DNA from: Streptomyces lydicus
Lineage (GTDB): Bacteria > Actinomycetota > Actinomycetes > Streptomycetales > Streptomycetaceae
DNA: 64,000 nt
NCBI RefSeq assembly: GCF_001729485.1
Contig: NZ_CP017157.1
Coordinates: 2,852,001 to 2,916,000 of the forward strand
Reading direction: 5' to 3'
The position numbers and the translations under genes were made by a program. Of the stretch, positions 41,972-52,731 are shown one piece after another. How positions within the stretch are numbered: position 1 is the stretch's first letter; each line of letters begins with the position of its first letter. The notes under the pieces are model-generated. The model was given only the letters and a program-made list of their open reading frames with translations, had not been told where the DNA came from and searched no databases.

Positions 41972-42079
41972 CGACCGCCGGGAACATCCGGCCTTTCCCC
42001 AAGCCCTGGAAGCCTGGCCCGCATTCCGAGCCTGCTGCCCTGCCCCTTGACTTTCGGCTGTACGAGGACGTGACCACAG

Positions 42080-45000
42080 ATGTCGAACATGTCGAACCGC
42101 GACGCGAACGCCGGCTCCCCCGCCACCCCGAACATGACCGAGGAAAAGCTCCGCGATTATCTGAAGCGCGCGGTCAACGATCTGCGCCAGACCCGTCGCC
42201 GACTGAGCGAGGCGGAGGCCAAGGACCACGAGCCGATCGCCATTGTGTCGATGAGCTGCCGCTTCCCCGGTGAGGTGCGGTCGCCGGAAGAGCTGTGGCG
42301 TCTGGTGCGCGAGGGCGGCGACGCCATTACCGCGTTTCCCGACAACCGTGGCTGGGACGTCGAGACGCTGTACGACCCGGACCCGGAGCGCTCGGGCACG
42401 ACGTATGTGCGCGAGGGTGGATTCCTGCACGAGGCGGCGGATTTTGATCCGGCGTTCTTCGGTATTTCGCCGCGTGAGGCGCTGGCGATGGATCCGCAGC
42501 AGCGGTTGCTGCTGGAGACGTCGTGGGAGGCAATTGAGCGGGCCGGCATCGACCCGCAGTCGCTGCGCGGTTCGCGCACCGGCGTATTCGTCGGCTCCAA
42601 TTACCAGGACTACGCCACCCGTCTGCCCGAGGTGCCCGAAGAGGCGGAAGGCCACATCGGCATCGGCAACACGCCGAGTGTGGTCTCCGGCCGGGTGTCG
42701 TACACGTTCGGGCTGGAGGGTCCGGCGGTGACGGTGGACACCGCGTGCTCGTCGTCGCTGGTCGCCCTGCACCTGGCCTGCCACGCGCTGCGGCACGGCG
42801 ACTGCACGATGGCGCTGGCCGGCGGCATCTCCGTGATGTCCTCGCCCGCTTCGTACGTCGAGTTCAGCAGGCAGCGGGGGCTCGCGCCGGACGCCCGGGT
42901 CAAGGCGTTCGGAGCGGGCGCGGACGGCACGGCGCTGTCCGAGGGCGTGGGCCTGTTCGTCGTGGAACGGCTGTCGGACGCACAGCGCAACGGCCACCCG
43001 GTGCTCGCCGTCATTCGCGGCAGCGCCATCAACCAGGACGGTGCGAGCAACGGCCTGACGGCCCCCAACGGCCCGTCCCAGGAGCGCGTCATCCGGCAGG
43101 CGCTGGCGCACGCCCGCCTGACCCCGGACCAGGTGGACGTGGTGGAGGCGCACGGCACCGGTACGACGCTGGGTGATCCGATCGAGGCGCAGGCGTTGCT
43201 GGCGACGTACGGGCAGGGGCGGGACGACGAGCGCCCGCTGTGGCTCGGTTCGGTGAAGTCCAACATCGGCCACACCCAGGCCGCCGCGGGGGCCGCCTCC
43301 GTGATCAAGATGATCATGGCGTTCGGCGCGTCGACCCTGCCGCGCACGCTGCATGCGGACGAGCCCTCCCACCGCATCGACTGGTCGGCGGGTGAGGTGG
43401 AGTTGCTGACGGAAGAGCGGGCCTGGCCGTCGTCGCCGGAGCGGGTGCGGCGGGCGGGTGTCTCGTCGTTCGGGATCAGTGGCACCAATGCGCATCTCGT
43501 ACTGGAGGAGCCACCTGCCGCGGAGGAACCGCACCGTCCGGAGGCCCCGGGGGCTGCCGCGCCGGTGGTGGTGCCGTGGGTGGTTTCGGGTCGTGGGGAG
43601 CAGGGGCTGCGGGCGCAGGCGGAGCAGCTGCGGTCGTTCGTCGAGGCCCGGCCGGAGTTGGCGCCGGTCGATGTCGCGTACTCCCTGGTCACGAGCCGAT
43701 CCGCGTGGGAGAACCGCGCGGTGGTGCTGGGGACCGACCGGTCTGGCCTGCTGGAGGGGCTGGGTGCGGTGTCTCGTGGCGAGGTGCCGGCGGCTGGTGT
43801 GGTGGAGGTGGTGGGGTCGGTTCGTGAGGTGGGGCGGACGGCTCTGGTTTTTCCTGGTCAGGGTTCGCAGTGGGTGGGGATGGGCGCGGAGTTGATCGCG
43901 TCGTCGCCGGTGTTCGCGGAGTGGATGCGGCGGTGTGGTGAGGCGCTGGCTCCGTTTGTGGACTGGGATCTGCTGGAGGTTGTGTCCGGGGGGCGTGAGC
44001 TGGGCCGGGTGGATGTGGTGCAGCCGGTGTCGTGGGCGGTGATGGTGTCGCTTGCGGAGTTGTGGCGTTCGGTGGGTGTGGTGCCGGATGCGGTGGTGGG
44101 TCATTCGCAGGGTGAGATTGCTGCTGCGGTGGTGGCGGGTGGTTTGTCGTTGGAGGACGGGGCGCGGGTGGTGGCGCTGCGGTCGCAGGTCATCGCCCGT
44201 GAGCTGGCCGGCCGCGGTGGCATGGCGTCGATCGCCCTGCCCGAGGCCCAGGTGCGACAACGCCTTGCTGGGGTTGCTGAGTTGGGTGTCGCGGCGGTCA
44301 ACGGGCCGTCGTCGACCGTGGTGGCCGGCGACGCCGATGCGGTCGAGGCGTTCGTGGCGGCTTGTGAGGCCGAGGGGGTTCGGGCGCGTCGTATTCCGGT
44401 GGATTACGCGTCGCACTCGGCCCACGTGGAGGCCATCGAGCAGGAGCTGCTGAAGGTTCTGGAGGAGGTACGGCCGCAGCCCGGGAGCGTCCCCTTCTAC
44501 TCGACGGTGGAGAACCGGTTCCTTGAGACCGAGGCTCTGGACGCCGGCTACTGGTATCGGAATCTGCGGCATCAGGTGCAGTTCGAGGCCGGTGTCCGGG
44601 CGCTGGCCGTGGACGGTTTCACCACCTTTGTGGAGTCCAGTGCGCATCCGGTGCTGACTGTCGGGGTCCAGGAGACGCTCGACGACACGGACATCGACGC
44701 CGTCGTCACAGGCTCGCTGCGCCGCGACGAAGGTGGTCTGGAGCGTTTCTTGACCTCGGCCGCCGAGTTGTATGTCACCGGTGTGCCCGTGGACTGGACA
44801 CCGTTCCTTGCCGCGGAGGATGCCCGGCGCGTCGACCTGCCCACCTACGCCTTCCAGCGCGAACGCTTCTGGCTGGAGGTCCCGGCGTCGACGGACCCGG
44901 CGGCGCAGGCCCCCCTCGCCGGGGGCGACGTGGTGGATGCACGCTTCTGGGCTGCCGTGGAGGCGGAGGACTGGGAGGCGCTGAGCGGGACACTGGCATT

Positions 45001-48000
45001 GGCCGGTGATGCGCCGCTGAGCGCGGTGGTCCCCGCGTTGGCTTCCTGGCGCCGCGAGCGGCAGCGGGTGTCGGCCGTGGAGAACTGGCGCTACCGCGTG
45101 ACCTGGAAGCCGGCGCCCGACGTCCGGCGCCCAGCTGCCGTGGACGGCACCTGGCTGGTGCTGGTCCCGACCGGGCATGCCGAGGACGCGTCGGTGACCG
45201 GCGCCGTAGCGGCGCTGACCGAAGGCGGCGCGTCCGTGGAGCAGCTGGAGCTGAGTGCGACCGACGCGGACCGGGTGGCCTGGCGTGCCCGTATCGAGGA
45301 GTGGCACGCCGCCGCACAGCTCGCTGACCGGCCGCTCGCCGGGGTGCTGTCGCTCCTCGCGCTGGACGAGCGTCCGCACGCCGGCCACCAGGCGATGGCC
45401 GCCGGCGTGGCGGGGACGCTGGCGCTGGTGCAGGCGCTGGAGGAGGCGGGTGTCGCGGCCCGCCTGTGGCTGGGGACCCGGGGCGCGGTGTCCGTCGGGG
45501 GCACGGACCCGCTGCTGAGTGCGGTCCAGGCACAGGTGTGGGGCATGGGCCGGGTCGTCGCCCTGGAGCTGCCGGAGCGCTGGGGCGGTCTGGTGGACCT
45601 GCCCGAGGCGTGGGACGGCCGGGCCGGCGCGCGGCTGTGCACGGTGCTGGCCGGCGGGCTGGACGACGAGGACCAGCTCGCGGTGCGGGGGTCAGGGGTG
45701 TTCGCCCGTCGTCTCGTCCGGGCCCCGCTCGCGGTAGCGGGCCGGGCGGACGAGGCCGGTGCGCAGCCGGGTGCGGGAGTGAGCAGCGGTACCGGTGCGC
45801 GTACGGGTACCGGCTCGGCGACGGACGCCGACGCCGCCTGGCGTACCCGCGGTACGGCTCTGGTCACCGGAGGCACCGGGGCACTCGGCCCGCACATCGC
45901 CCGCTGGCTCGCGGACAACGGTGCCGAGCACGTGGTGCTCGTCAGCCGGCGCGGTGCCGCTGCGCCGGGCATGGCCGAGCTGCGTGACGAACTCGCCGCC
46001 GGGGGCGTCCGGTTGACCGCCGCCGCCTGCGACGTCGCGGACCGTGACGCGGTCGCCGCGCTCCTGGCCGGGCTCGCCGCGGACGGCGACACCGTGCGTA
46101 CGGTCATCCACGCCGCCGCCTTCATCGAGCTGGCCGCGCTGACCGAAGCCGACCCGGCCGAGTTCGCCGACGTGCTTGCCGCGAAGGTCGCCGGCGCGGC
46201 CCACCTGGACGCGCTGCTCGACGGGCACGACCTGGACGCGTTCGTCCTCTTCTCCTCCATCGCCGGCGTCTGGGGCAGCGGCGACCACGGTGCGTACGCC
46301 GCGGCCAACGCCTTCCTGGACGCCCTCGCCGAACAGCGTCACGCGCGGGGCCTGCCGGCCAGTTCCGTCGCTTGGGGCGTGTGGGACGTGTGGGATCCCG
46401 AGCGGCTGCCGGAGGGCGTCAAGCCCGAGCAGCTCCAGGCACGTGGCCTGCCGTTCCTCGACCCGGACACCGCCTTCTCCGCCCTGCGCCAGGTCCTCGC
46501 GCACCACGAGGCGTGCGTCACCGTCGCCGATGTGGACTGGGACCGTTTCGTTCCGGTCTTCACCTCGGCGGGGCCGCGTCCGCTGCTCGGCGGCGTCCCC
46601 GAGGCGCAACAGGCGCTCGACGCGGGCAGCGGCTCAGCGGGCGCGGGCGGCAGCGCCACCGGCGGTCCGGCGGGACCCGCCCCGTCGCCGTTGCGCGACC
46701 GGCTGTCCGGACTGGCGCCGGCGGAACGCCACGCCGTACTCCTCGATCTGGTCCGGGCCCAGGCCGCCTCGGTCCTGGGCCATGCCTCGCCCGAGGCGGT
46801 CGCACCCACCCGGGCCTTCCGGGACCTGGGCTTCGACTCGCTGACCGCGGTCGAGCTGCGCAACCGACTCAAGAACGCCACCGGTCTGCGCCTCCCGGCC
46901 ACGCTGATCTTCGACTACCCGTCTCCCGCCGTCCTCGCCGGCTTTCTGCGCGGCGAGATCCTCGGTACGGAGGAGGCCGCCGGCACGGCCGCCCCGGCAC
47001 CGGCCGTGCTCCCGGCGTCCGACGACGACCCGATCGTCATCGTGGGCATGGCCTGCCGCTTCCCCGGTGAGGTCCGGTCCCCGGAGGAGCTGTGGGAGCT
47101 GCTGACCCGCGGCGGCGAGGCGATCTCGGAGCTGCCGAACGATCGTGGCTGGGACGTCGAGTCGCTCTACGACCCCGACCCGGAACGACCGGGCAAGACG
47201 TACACCCGGCACGGCGGCTTCCTGTACGACGCGACGGATTTCGATGCGGCCTTCTTCGGCATCAACCCGCGTGAGGCGCTGGCGATGGATCCGCAGCAGC
47301 GGTTGCTGCTGGAGACGTCGTGGGAGGCGTTCGAGCGGGCCGGCATCGACCCGCAGTCGCTGCGCGGCAGCAGCACCGCGGTCTTCGCCGGGGTCAGCTA
47401 CCACGATTACGGTTCGCGTCTGCAGGAGGCACCCGAGGGCGTCGAGGGCTACTTGGGCACGGGCAACACTGCGAGCATCGCCTCGGGCCGGGTCTCCTAC
47501 CTCCTGGGCCTGGAGGGCCCCGCCGTCACGCTGGACACCGGTTGTTCGTCGTCGCTGGTCGCCGTGCATCTGGCCGCGCAGTCGCTGCGCCAGGGCGAAT
47601 CCTCGCTGGCGCTCGCCGGCGGCGCGTCCGTCATGGCCGTACCCACCTCCTTCACGGAGTTCAGCCGGCAGCGCGGGCTGTCCGTCGACGGCCGGTGCCG
47701 GGCGTTCTCGGCCGACGCGGACGGCATGGGCATGGCCGAGGGAGCCGCCATGCTGCTGCTGGAGCGGTTGTCGGACGCGCGGCGCAACGGCCACCCGGTG
47801 CTGGCCGTGGTCCGCGGCACCGCAATGAACCAGGACGGCGCCAGCAACGGTCTCACCGCGCCGAACGGTCCCTCGCAGCAGCGGGTGATTCGCCAGGCGC
47901 TGGCCAACGCCCGTCTGTCGCCGGCCGAGGTGGATGCGGTGGAGGCGCACGGTACGGGGACCCGGCTGGGCGATCCGATCGAGGCGCAGGCGCTGCTCGC

Positions 48001-51000
48001 GACGTACGGGCAGGGTCGGGCGGAGGACCGCCCGCTGTGGCTCGGCTCGGTGAAGTCGAACATCGGCCACACGCAGGCCGCGGCCGGCGCCGCCGGCGTC
48101 ATCAAGATGGTCAAGGCCCTGGAACACGGGCAGTTGCCGCGCACCTTGCACGCCGCCGAGCCGACGCCTCAGGTGGACTGGTCGGCGGGTGAGGTGGAGT
48201 TGCTGACGGAGGAGCGGGCCTGGCCGTCGTCCCCGGAGCGGGTGCGGCGGGCGGGTGTCTCGTCGTTCGGGATCAGTGGCACCAATGCGCATCTCGTACT
48301 GGAGGAGCCACCGGCCGCGGAGGAGCCGGAGCTCACGGCAGACCGGGAGGTTTCCGGGTCGGTTGTGGTGCCGTGGGTGGTTTCGGGGCGTGGTGCGGGG
48401 GCGTTGCGGGCGCAGGCGGGCCGGTTGCGGTCGTTCGTCGAGGCGCGGCCGGAGCTGAGCCCGGTGGAGGTGGGCCGGTCGCTGGCGGTGTCGCGGTCGG
48501 CTTTTGAGCGGCGCGCGGTGGTGCTGGGGGCCGACCGGTCTGGCCTGTTGGAGGGGCTGGGTGCGGTGTCTCGTGGTGAGGTGCCGGCGGCTGGTGTGGT
48601 GCAGGTGGTGGGGTCGGTTCGTGAGGTGGGGCGGACGGCTCTGGTTTTTCCTGGTCAGGGTTCGCAGTGGGTGGGGATGGGCGCGGAGTTGATCGCGTCG
48701 TCGCCGGTGTTTGCGGAGTGGATGCGGCGGTGTGGTGAGGCGCTGGCTCCGTTTGTGGACTGGGATCTGCTGGAGGTTGTTTCCGGGGGTCGCGGGTTGG
48801 GCCGGGTGGATGTGGTGCAGCCGGTGTCGTGGGCGGTGATGGTGTCGCTTGCGGAGTTGTGGCGTTCGGTGGGTGTGGTGCCGGATGCGGTTTTGGGTCA
48901 TTCGCAGGGTGAGATTGCTGCTGCGGTGGTGGCGGGTGGTCTGTCGTTGGAGGACGGGGCGCGGGTGGTGGCGCTGCGGTCGCAGGTCATCGCGCGCGAG
49001 CTGGCCGGCCGCGGTGGCATGGCATCCATCGCCCTGCCCGAGGCCCAGGTGCGTCAACGCCTGAACCAGACAGCCGAGTTGGGTGTCGCGGCGGTCAATG
49101 GTCCGGCGTCGACGGTGGTGTCCGGGGATGCGGCCGCGGTTGAGGCGTTCGTCTCCTCCTGCGAAACGGAAGGCATTCGGGCGCGTCGTATTCCGGTGGA
49201 TTACGCGTCGCACTCGGCCCACGTGGAGGCCATCGAGCAGGAGCTGCTGAAGGTTCTGGAGGACGTACGGCCGCAGCCCGGGAGCGTCCCCTTCTACTCG
49301 ACGGTGGAGAACCGGTTCCTCGACACGGAGGCTCTGGACGCCGGCTACTGGTACCGGAATCTGCGGCATCAGGTGCAGTTCGAGGCCGGTGTCCGGGCGC
49401 TGGCCGCGGAGGGTTTCACCACCTTCGTGGAGTCCAGTGCGCATCCGGTGCTGACTGTCGGGGTCCAGGAGACGCTCGACGACGCGGACATCGACGCCGT
49501 CGTCACAGGCTCGCTGCGCCGCGACGAAGGTGGTCTGGAGCGTTTCCTGACCTCGGCTGCCGAGTTGTATGTCACCGGTGTGCCAGTGGACTGGACACCG
49601 TTCCTTGCCGCGGAGGACGCCCGGCGCGTCGACCTGCCCACCTACGCCTTCCAGCGCGAACGCTTCTGGCTGGAGGCCCCCGCTTCCGCTGTCGGCGATA
49701 TGGCGGCTGCCGGGCTGACGACCGCGAGTCATCCGTTGTTGGGGGCGGCGGTTGAGGTTGCTGGGTCGGACGAGGTGTTGTTCACGGGGCGGTTGTCGCT
49801 GCAGTCGCATCCGTGGTTGGCGGATCATGCGGTGGCCGGGACGGTGTTGTTGCCGGGTACGGCGTTCGTGGAGCTGGCGGTGCGTGCCGGTGACGAGGTG
49901 GGTTGCGGGCAGGTCGAGGAGCTGGCGCTGGAGGCTCCGTTGATCGTGCCGGAGCGTGGTGGTGTCTCCCTGCAGCTCGGCCTGGGTGCCGCCGACGACT
50001 CCGGACGCCGGGCGTTGAGCATCTATTCGCGTGCGCCGGGTGACGAGCGCGGCCCCTGGACGCGGCACGCCAGCGGCACGCTGGCCTCCGTCGGCGCCGC
50101 GGAAACCGCCGACGTCCCGGCCGGGACGGAGTTCGCGGTGTGGCCGCCGGTGGGTGCGGAGCGGATAGCGATCGAGGGCTACTACGACCGGCTCGCCGCG
50201 CAGGGCTACGGGTACGGTCCGGCGTTCCACGGGCTGCGGGCGGCCTGGCGGCGGGGCGACGAGCTGTTCGCCGAGGTCCAGCTGCCCGAGACGGTGGCGT
50301 CGGAGGCGGCGGCCTTTGGCCTGCACCCCGCCCTCCTGGACGCCGCCCTGCACACGCTGGGCCTCGGAGCGGTGCCCGGCGTGGGCGCGGGACAGGCACG
50401 TCTGCCGTTCTCCTGGAGCGGGGTGTCTCTCCACCTGACGGGTGCCGCCGGGCTACGCGTGCGGGTCACGCCGCTGGACCAGGACACCGTCTCGGTGACG
50501 GTCGCCGACCCCACGGGCGCCCCGGTGGCCTCGATCGAGTCGCTGGTCACCCGGCCGGTCTCCACGGAGTCGCTCAGGGAAGCGAGTTCGCCCGTGCGCG
50601 ACGCGATGTTCGCGGTGGACTGGCACCGGCTCCCGATGGTGGCCGGCACCGCGGCATCCGTGCGCCATTGGGCCGTCCTGAGCGGTGGCGAGGAAGCAGA
50701 CGTGGTGGGCGTCGCAGACGTGGCAGCCGAGGGACGCGTGGCAGCCGAGGGACGGGTGGCTGGGCTGGTCGGTGCGCTGGAGCGGTCCGGAGCGGCCGTG
50801 TCCTGCCACGCCGACCTGGCTGCGCTCACCGCCGCCCAGTCGCAGTCGCCGCACGACGTTCCCGACGTGGTGGTTCTCCCGTGCCTCGCGGGGGACCACG
50901 AGGGCGCCGGGCTCGCCGAGGCCACCCATGCCGCGCTGCGCCGGATTCTCGAAGTGGTGCAGGCATGGCTGGCCGATGAGCGTTTCGCCTCGTCGCGGCT

Positions 51001-52552
51001 GGTCGTCCTCACCCGAGGTGCGGTCGCGACCACACCCGACGAAACGGAGCTGGATCTTCCCCATGCCGCCGTGTGGGGTTTGTTGCGGTCGGCGCAGTCG
51101 GAGCATCCGGATCGGTTTGTGCTGGTGGATGTGGATGTGGATGCGGGTGCGGGGGCGGGGTTGGGCGGTGGTGGTGTGGCTGCTTCGTTGGGTGTGTTGG
51201 GTGCGGTGGTGGTGTGTGGGGAGCCGCAGGTTGCGGTGCGTGGTGGTGTGGTGTGGGTGCCGCGTGTGGTGCGGGCGCGGGTGCCGGTGGTGGGTGGTGT
51301 GCGGGGTGGTTTGTGGGGTGAGGGTGCGGTGCTGGTGACGGGGGCCAGTGGTGTTTTGGCGGGTGTGGTGGTGCGGCATTTGGTGGGTGTGTGTGGGGTG
51401 CGGCGTGTGGTGTTGGTGTCGCGTCGTCCTGCTGAGGAATTGGCTGCTGAGGTGCGTGGGTTGGGTGCTGAGGCGGTGGTGGTGGCGTGTGATGTGGCGG
51501 ATCGTGGTGTGTTGGCGGGTGTGTTTGCTGAGCATCGGGTTTCGGCTGTGGTGCATGCGGCGGGTGTGTTGGATGACGGTGTGGTGGAGGGGTTGTCTCC
51601 GGAGCGGGTGGGGGGTGTGCTGCGGCCGAAGGTGGAGGGTGCGGTGGTGTTGGATGAGGTGTCGCGTGGTGTGGATCTGAAGGCGTTTGTGCTGTTTTCT
51701 TCTGCGGCGGGGACGTTGGGTGGTCCGGGGCAGGGGAGTTATGCGGCGGCGAATGCGTTCTTGGATGCGTTGGCGCAGCGACGTCGTGCCCAGGGTCTGC
51801 CCGCCACCTCACTCGGCTGGGGCTTCTGGGAGGAGCGCAGCGGGCTGACCGGCAACCTCGGCCGTGCCGACCTGAACCGGATGTCGCGGGTGGGCATCGC
51901 TCCGATGACCTCGCAGGAAGGGCTGGCACTGTTCGACGCGGCCTGCGCGACGGACGAACCGATGCTGCTGCCGATGCGGCTGGAGACCTCCGCGCTGCGT
52001 GCGTTGGCCACGTCCGGCGGCGTGCCGCCGCTGCTCAGTGCGCTGGTACGGACTCCGGTCCGCCGTACCGCAGCGGACGGCGGGGGCGCGGCGAACGGCG
52101 CGGAGTCGTTGCAGGAGCGGCTGAGCAAGGTCTCCGCGGCGGAGCGGGCCGGTGCGCTGGAAGATCTGGTCGTCGCGCAGGTGGCGTCCGTACTGGGGCA
52201 CACCTCGGTGGCGGCGGTCGAGCCCGGCCGTCCGTTCAAGGAGCTGGGCTTCGACTCGCTGACCGCGGTCGAGTTGCGCAACCGCCTGAAGAACGCCACC
52301 GGGCTGCGCCTGCCGGCCACCCTGGTGTTCGACCATCCGACGCCCGAGGCCGTCGCCGCCCACTTGGGGGCCAAGCTCTTCCCCGAGGCGGCGAACACCG
52401 CACCGGCCGCACCGGGTGATCCCGGGTCGGACGACGGCTCCCGCGCGGTCACCGGCGCGGACCGGAACGGGTCCCAGGACCTCACGGACTCGATCGACAC
52501 GATGGACATCGATCACCTCGTCAGCCTCGCTCTCGACGGCGAGGACGGCTGA
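42080..52552 (+). CDS. type I modular polyketide synthase, modules 4 and 5
   Basis: A 3490-residue protein starting at ATG 42080 (a second ATG three codons on is possible), with GAGGA upstream. The N-terminus has the coiled-coil docking helix [20 protein letters not shown], which should accept the tail of the first PKS. Domains: KS4 (Cys223), AT4 (Ser676, YASH 776), KR4 (GGTGALG 1264, Trp1398, His1403, Tyr1406), ACP4 (Ser1587); KS5 (Cys1822, in DTGCSSS), AT5 (Ser2275, YASH 2375), DH5 (His2583, Asp2754), KR5 (TGASG 3088, Tyr3221), ACP5 (Ser3393). It adds two methylmalonyl units, the first left as a hydroxyl, the second as an alkene. The C-terminus has a short docking tail ending in a hydrophobic helix. 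A strong hairpin follows the stop. Confidence 0.97.
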   Translation: MSNMSNRDANAGSPATPNMTEEKLRDYLKRAVNDLRQTRRRLSEAEAKDHEPIAIVSMSCRFPGEVRSPEELWRLVREGGDAITAFPDNRGWDVETLYDPDPERSGTTYVREGGFLHEAADFDPAFFGISPREALAMDPQQRLLLETSWEAIERAGIDPQSLRGSRTGVFVGSNYQDYATRLPEVPEEAEGHIGIGNTPSVVSGRVSYTFGLEGPAVTVDTACSSSLVALHLACHALRHGDCTMALAGGISVMSSPASYVEFSRQRGLAPDARVKAFGAGADGTALSEGVGLFVVERLSDAQRNGHPVLAVIRGSAINQDGASNGLTAPNGPSQERVIRQALAHARLTPDQVDVVEAHGTGTTLGDPIEAQALLATYGQGRDDERPLWLGSVKSNIGHTQAAAGAASVIKMIMAFGASTLPRTLHADEPSHRIDWSAGEVELLTEERAWPSSPERVRRAGVSSFGISGTNAHLVLEEPPAAEEPHRPEAPGAAAPVVVPWVVSGRGEQGLRAQAEQLRSFVEARPELAPVDVAYSLVTSRSAWENRAVVLGTDRSGLLEGLGAVSRGEVPAAGVVEVVGSVREVGRTALVFPGQGSQWVGMGAELIASSPVFAEWMRRCGEALAPFVDWDLLEVVSGGRELGRVDVVQPVSWAVMVSLAELWRSVGVVPDAVVGHSQGEIAAAVVAGGLSLEDGARVVALRSQVIARELAGRGGMASIALPEAQVRQRLAGVAELGVAAVNGPSSTVVAGDADAVEAFVAACEAEGVRARRIPVDYASHSAHVEAIEQELLKVLEEVRPQPGSVPFYSTVENRFLETEALDAGYWYRNLRHQVQFEAGVRALAVDGFTTFVESSAHPVLTVGVQETLDDTDIDAVVTGSLRRDEGGLERFLTSAAELYVTGVPVDWTPFLAAEDARRVDLPTYAFQRERFWLEVPASTDPAAQAPLAGGDVVDARFWAAVEAEDWEALSGTLALAGDAPLSAVVPALASWRRERQRVSAVENWRYRVTWKPAPDVRRPAAVDGTWLVLVPTGHAEDASVTGAVAALTEGGASVEQLELSATDADRVAWRARIEEWHAAAQLADRPLAGVLSLLALDERPHAGHQAMAAGVAGTLALVQALEEAGVAARLWLGTRGAVSVGGTDPLLSAVQAQVWGMGRVVALELPERWGGLVDLPEAWDGRAGARLCTVLAGGLDDEDQLAVRGSGVFARRLVRAPLAVAGRADEAGAQPGAGVSSGTGARTGTGSATDADAAWRTRGTALVTGGTGALGPHIARWLADNGAEHVVLVSRRGAAAPGMAELRDELAAGGVRLTAAACDVADRDAVAALLAGLAADGDTVRTVIHAAAFIELAALTEADPAEFADVLAAKVAGAAHLDALLDGHDLDAFVLFSSIAGVWGSGDHGAYAAANAFLDALAEQRHARGLPASSVAWGVWDVWDPERLPEGVKPEQLQARGLPFLDPDTAFSALRQVLAHHEACVTVADVDWDRFVPVFTSAGPRPLLGGVPEAQQALDAGSGSAGAGGSATGGPAGPAPSPLRDRLSGLAPAERHAVLLDLVRAQAASVLGHASPEAVAPTRAFRDLGFDSLTAVELRNRLKNATGLRLPATLIFDYPSPAVLAGFLRGEILGTEEAAGTAAPAPAVLPASDDDPIVIVGMACRFPGEVRSPEELWELLTRGGEAISELPNDRGWDVESLYDPDPERPGKTYTRHGGFLYDATDFDAAFFGINPREALAMDPQQRLLLETSWEAFERAGIDPQSLRGSSTAVFAGVSYHDYGSRLQEAPEGVEGYLGTGNTASIASGRVSYLLGLEGPAVTLDTGCSSSLVAVHLAAQSLRQGESSLALAGGASVMAVPTSFTEFSRQRGLSVDGRCRAFSADADGMGMAEGAAMLLLERLSDARRNGHPVLAVVRGTAMNQDGASNGLTAPNGPSQQRVIRQALANARLSPAEVDAVEAHGTGTRLGDPIEAQALLATYGQGRAEDRPLWLGSVKSNIGHTQAAAGAAGVIKMVKALEHGQLPRTLHAAEPTPQVDWSAGEVELLTEERAWPSSPERVRRAGVSSFGISGTNAHLVLEEPPAAEEPELTADREVSGSVVVPWVVSGRGAGALRAQAGRLRSFVEARPELSPVEVGRSLAVSRSAFERRAVVLGADRSGLLEGLGAVSRGEVPAAGVVQVVGSVREVGRTALVFPGQGSQWVGMGAELIASSPVFAEWMRRCGEALAPFVDWDLLEVVSGGRGLGRVDVVQPVSWAVMVSLAELWRSVGVVPDAVLGHSQGEIAAAVVAGGLSLEDGARVVALRSQVIARELAGRGGMASIALPEAQVRQRLNQTAELGVAAVNGPASTVVSGDAAAVEAFVSSCETEGIRARRIPVDYASHSAHVEAIEQELLKVLEDVRPQPGSVPFYSTVENRFLDTEALDAGYWYRNLRHQVQFEAGVRALAAEGFTTFVESSAHPVLTVGVQETLDDADIDAVVTGSLRRDEGGLERFLTSAAELYVTGVPVDWTPFLAAEDARRVDLPTYAFQRERFWLEAPASAVGDMAAAGLTTASHPLLGAAVEVAGSDEVLFTGRLSLQSHPWLADHAVAGTVLLPGTAFVELAVRAGDEVGCGQVEELALEAPLIVPERGGVSLQLGLGAADDSGRRALSIYSRAPGDERGPWTRHASGTLASVGAAETADVPAGTEFAVWPPVGAERIAIEGYYDRLAAQGYGYGPAFHGLRAAWRRGDELFAEVQLPETVASEAAAFGLHPALLDAALHTLGLGAVPGVGAGQARLPFSWSGVSLHLTGAAGLRVRVTPLDQDTVSVTVADPTGAPVASIESLVTRPVSTESLREASSPVRDAMFAVDWHRLPMVAGTAASVRHWAVLSGGEEADVVGVADVAAEGRVAAEGRVAGLVGALERSGAAVSCHADLAALTAAQSQSPHDVPDVVVLPCLAGDHEGAGLAEATHAALRRILEVVQAWLADERFASSRLVVLTRGAVATTPDETELDLPHAAVWGLLRSAQSEHPDRFVLVDVDVDAGAGAGLGGGGVAASLGVLGAVVVCGEPQVAVRGGVVWVPRVVRARVPVVGGVRGGLWGEGAVLVTGASGVLAGVVVRHLVGVCGVRRVVLVSRRPAEELAAEVRGLGAEAVVVACDVADRGVLAGVFAEHRVSAVVHAAGVLDDGVVEGLSPERVGGVLRPKVEGAVVLDEVSRGVDLKAFVLFSSAAGTLGGPGQGSYAAANAFLDALAQRRRAQGLPATSLGWGFWEERSGLTGNLGRADLNRMSRVGIAPMTSQEGLALFDAACATDEPMLLPMRLETSALRALATSGGVPPLLSALVRTPVRRTAADGGGAANGAESLQERLSKVSAAERAGALEDLVVAQVASVLGHTSVAAVEPGRPFKELGFDSLTAVELRNRLKNATGLRLPATLVFDHPTPEAVAAHLGAKLFPEAANTAPAAPGDPGSDDGSRAVTGADRNGSQDLTDSIDTMDIDHLVSLALDGEDG
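42230..46970 (+). other. PKS module 4: KS-AT(methylmalonyl)-KR(A-type)-ACP
   Basis: AT has GHSQGE and YASH. KR lacks LDD and instead has Trp and His at the A-type positions in [11 protein letters not shown] (Trp eight and His three residues before the catalytic Tyr), which in the usual KR fingerprint means an A2-type reductase: L-hydroxyl with epimerised methyl. This is the only A-type KR of the line. ACP serine is in [10 protein letters not shown]. Confidence 0.88.
47030..52385 (+). other. PKS module 5: KS-AT(methylmalonyl)-DH-KR-ACP
   Basis: AT has GHSQGE and YASH. DH has [10 protein letters not shown] and LLDAALH, with the first 90 residues nearly identical to DH3. KR has [11 protein letters not shown] and [10 protein letters not shown] (intact Tyr), nearly identical to KR6. 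A trisubstituted alkene is predicted. A two-copy AAEGRV repeat lies in the KR linker (50723-50758). Confidence 0.9.
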
Positions 52553-52569
52553 CCGGTCCGCCGGCCCGA

Positions 52570-52598
52570 ACCGGCGCCGACTCGCCCTCGGCGCCGGT
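52570..52598 (+). terminator. hairpin between the second and third PKS genes
   Basis: A perfect 11-bp stem, ACCGGCGCCGA (52570-52580) with TCGGCGCCGGT (52588-52598), and a 7-base loop, 17 bases after the stop of the second PKS gene. It has no T-run. It may act as a partial terminator, or as a processing or stability element inside the operon. Confidence 0.55.
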
Positions 52599-52631
52599 CC
52601 CCGGCCCCTCCGGCGACCTCGCCCCGCTCAC

Positions 52632-52690
52632 CCCTCGCCCTCCCAACCCTCCAGCCCTCCAGCCCTCCCCATCCCTCCGGACCCCTCTTC
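52632..52690 (+). repeat. pyrimidine-rich tract with CCCTCCAG repeats
   Basis: Almost every base on this strand from about 52632 to 52690 is C or T, with CCCTCC recurring at 8-base steps (CCCTCCAGCCCTCCAG). It lies between the hairpin and the start of the third PKS gene. The opposite strand is a polypurine run. Confidence 0.6.
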
Positions 52691-52731
52691 GACGCCTGAG
52701 CGCAGGCGGAACGCGGAACGTGGAGAACCAG

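Noticed and set aside
42000..42079. TTGACT in the gap between the first and second PKS genes as a separate promoter.
   Set aside because: No acceptable -10 at normal spacing; a single operon is the simpler reading.
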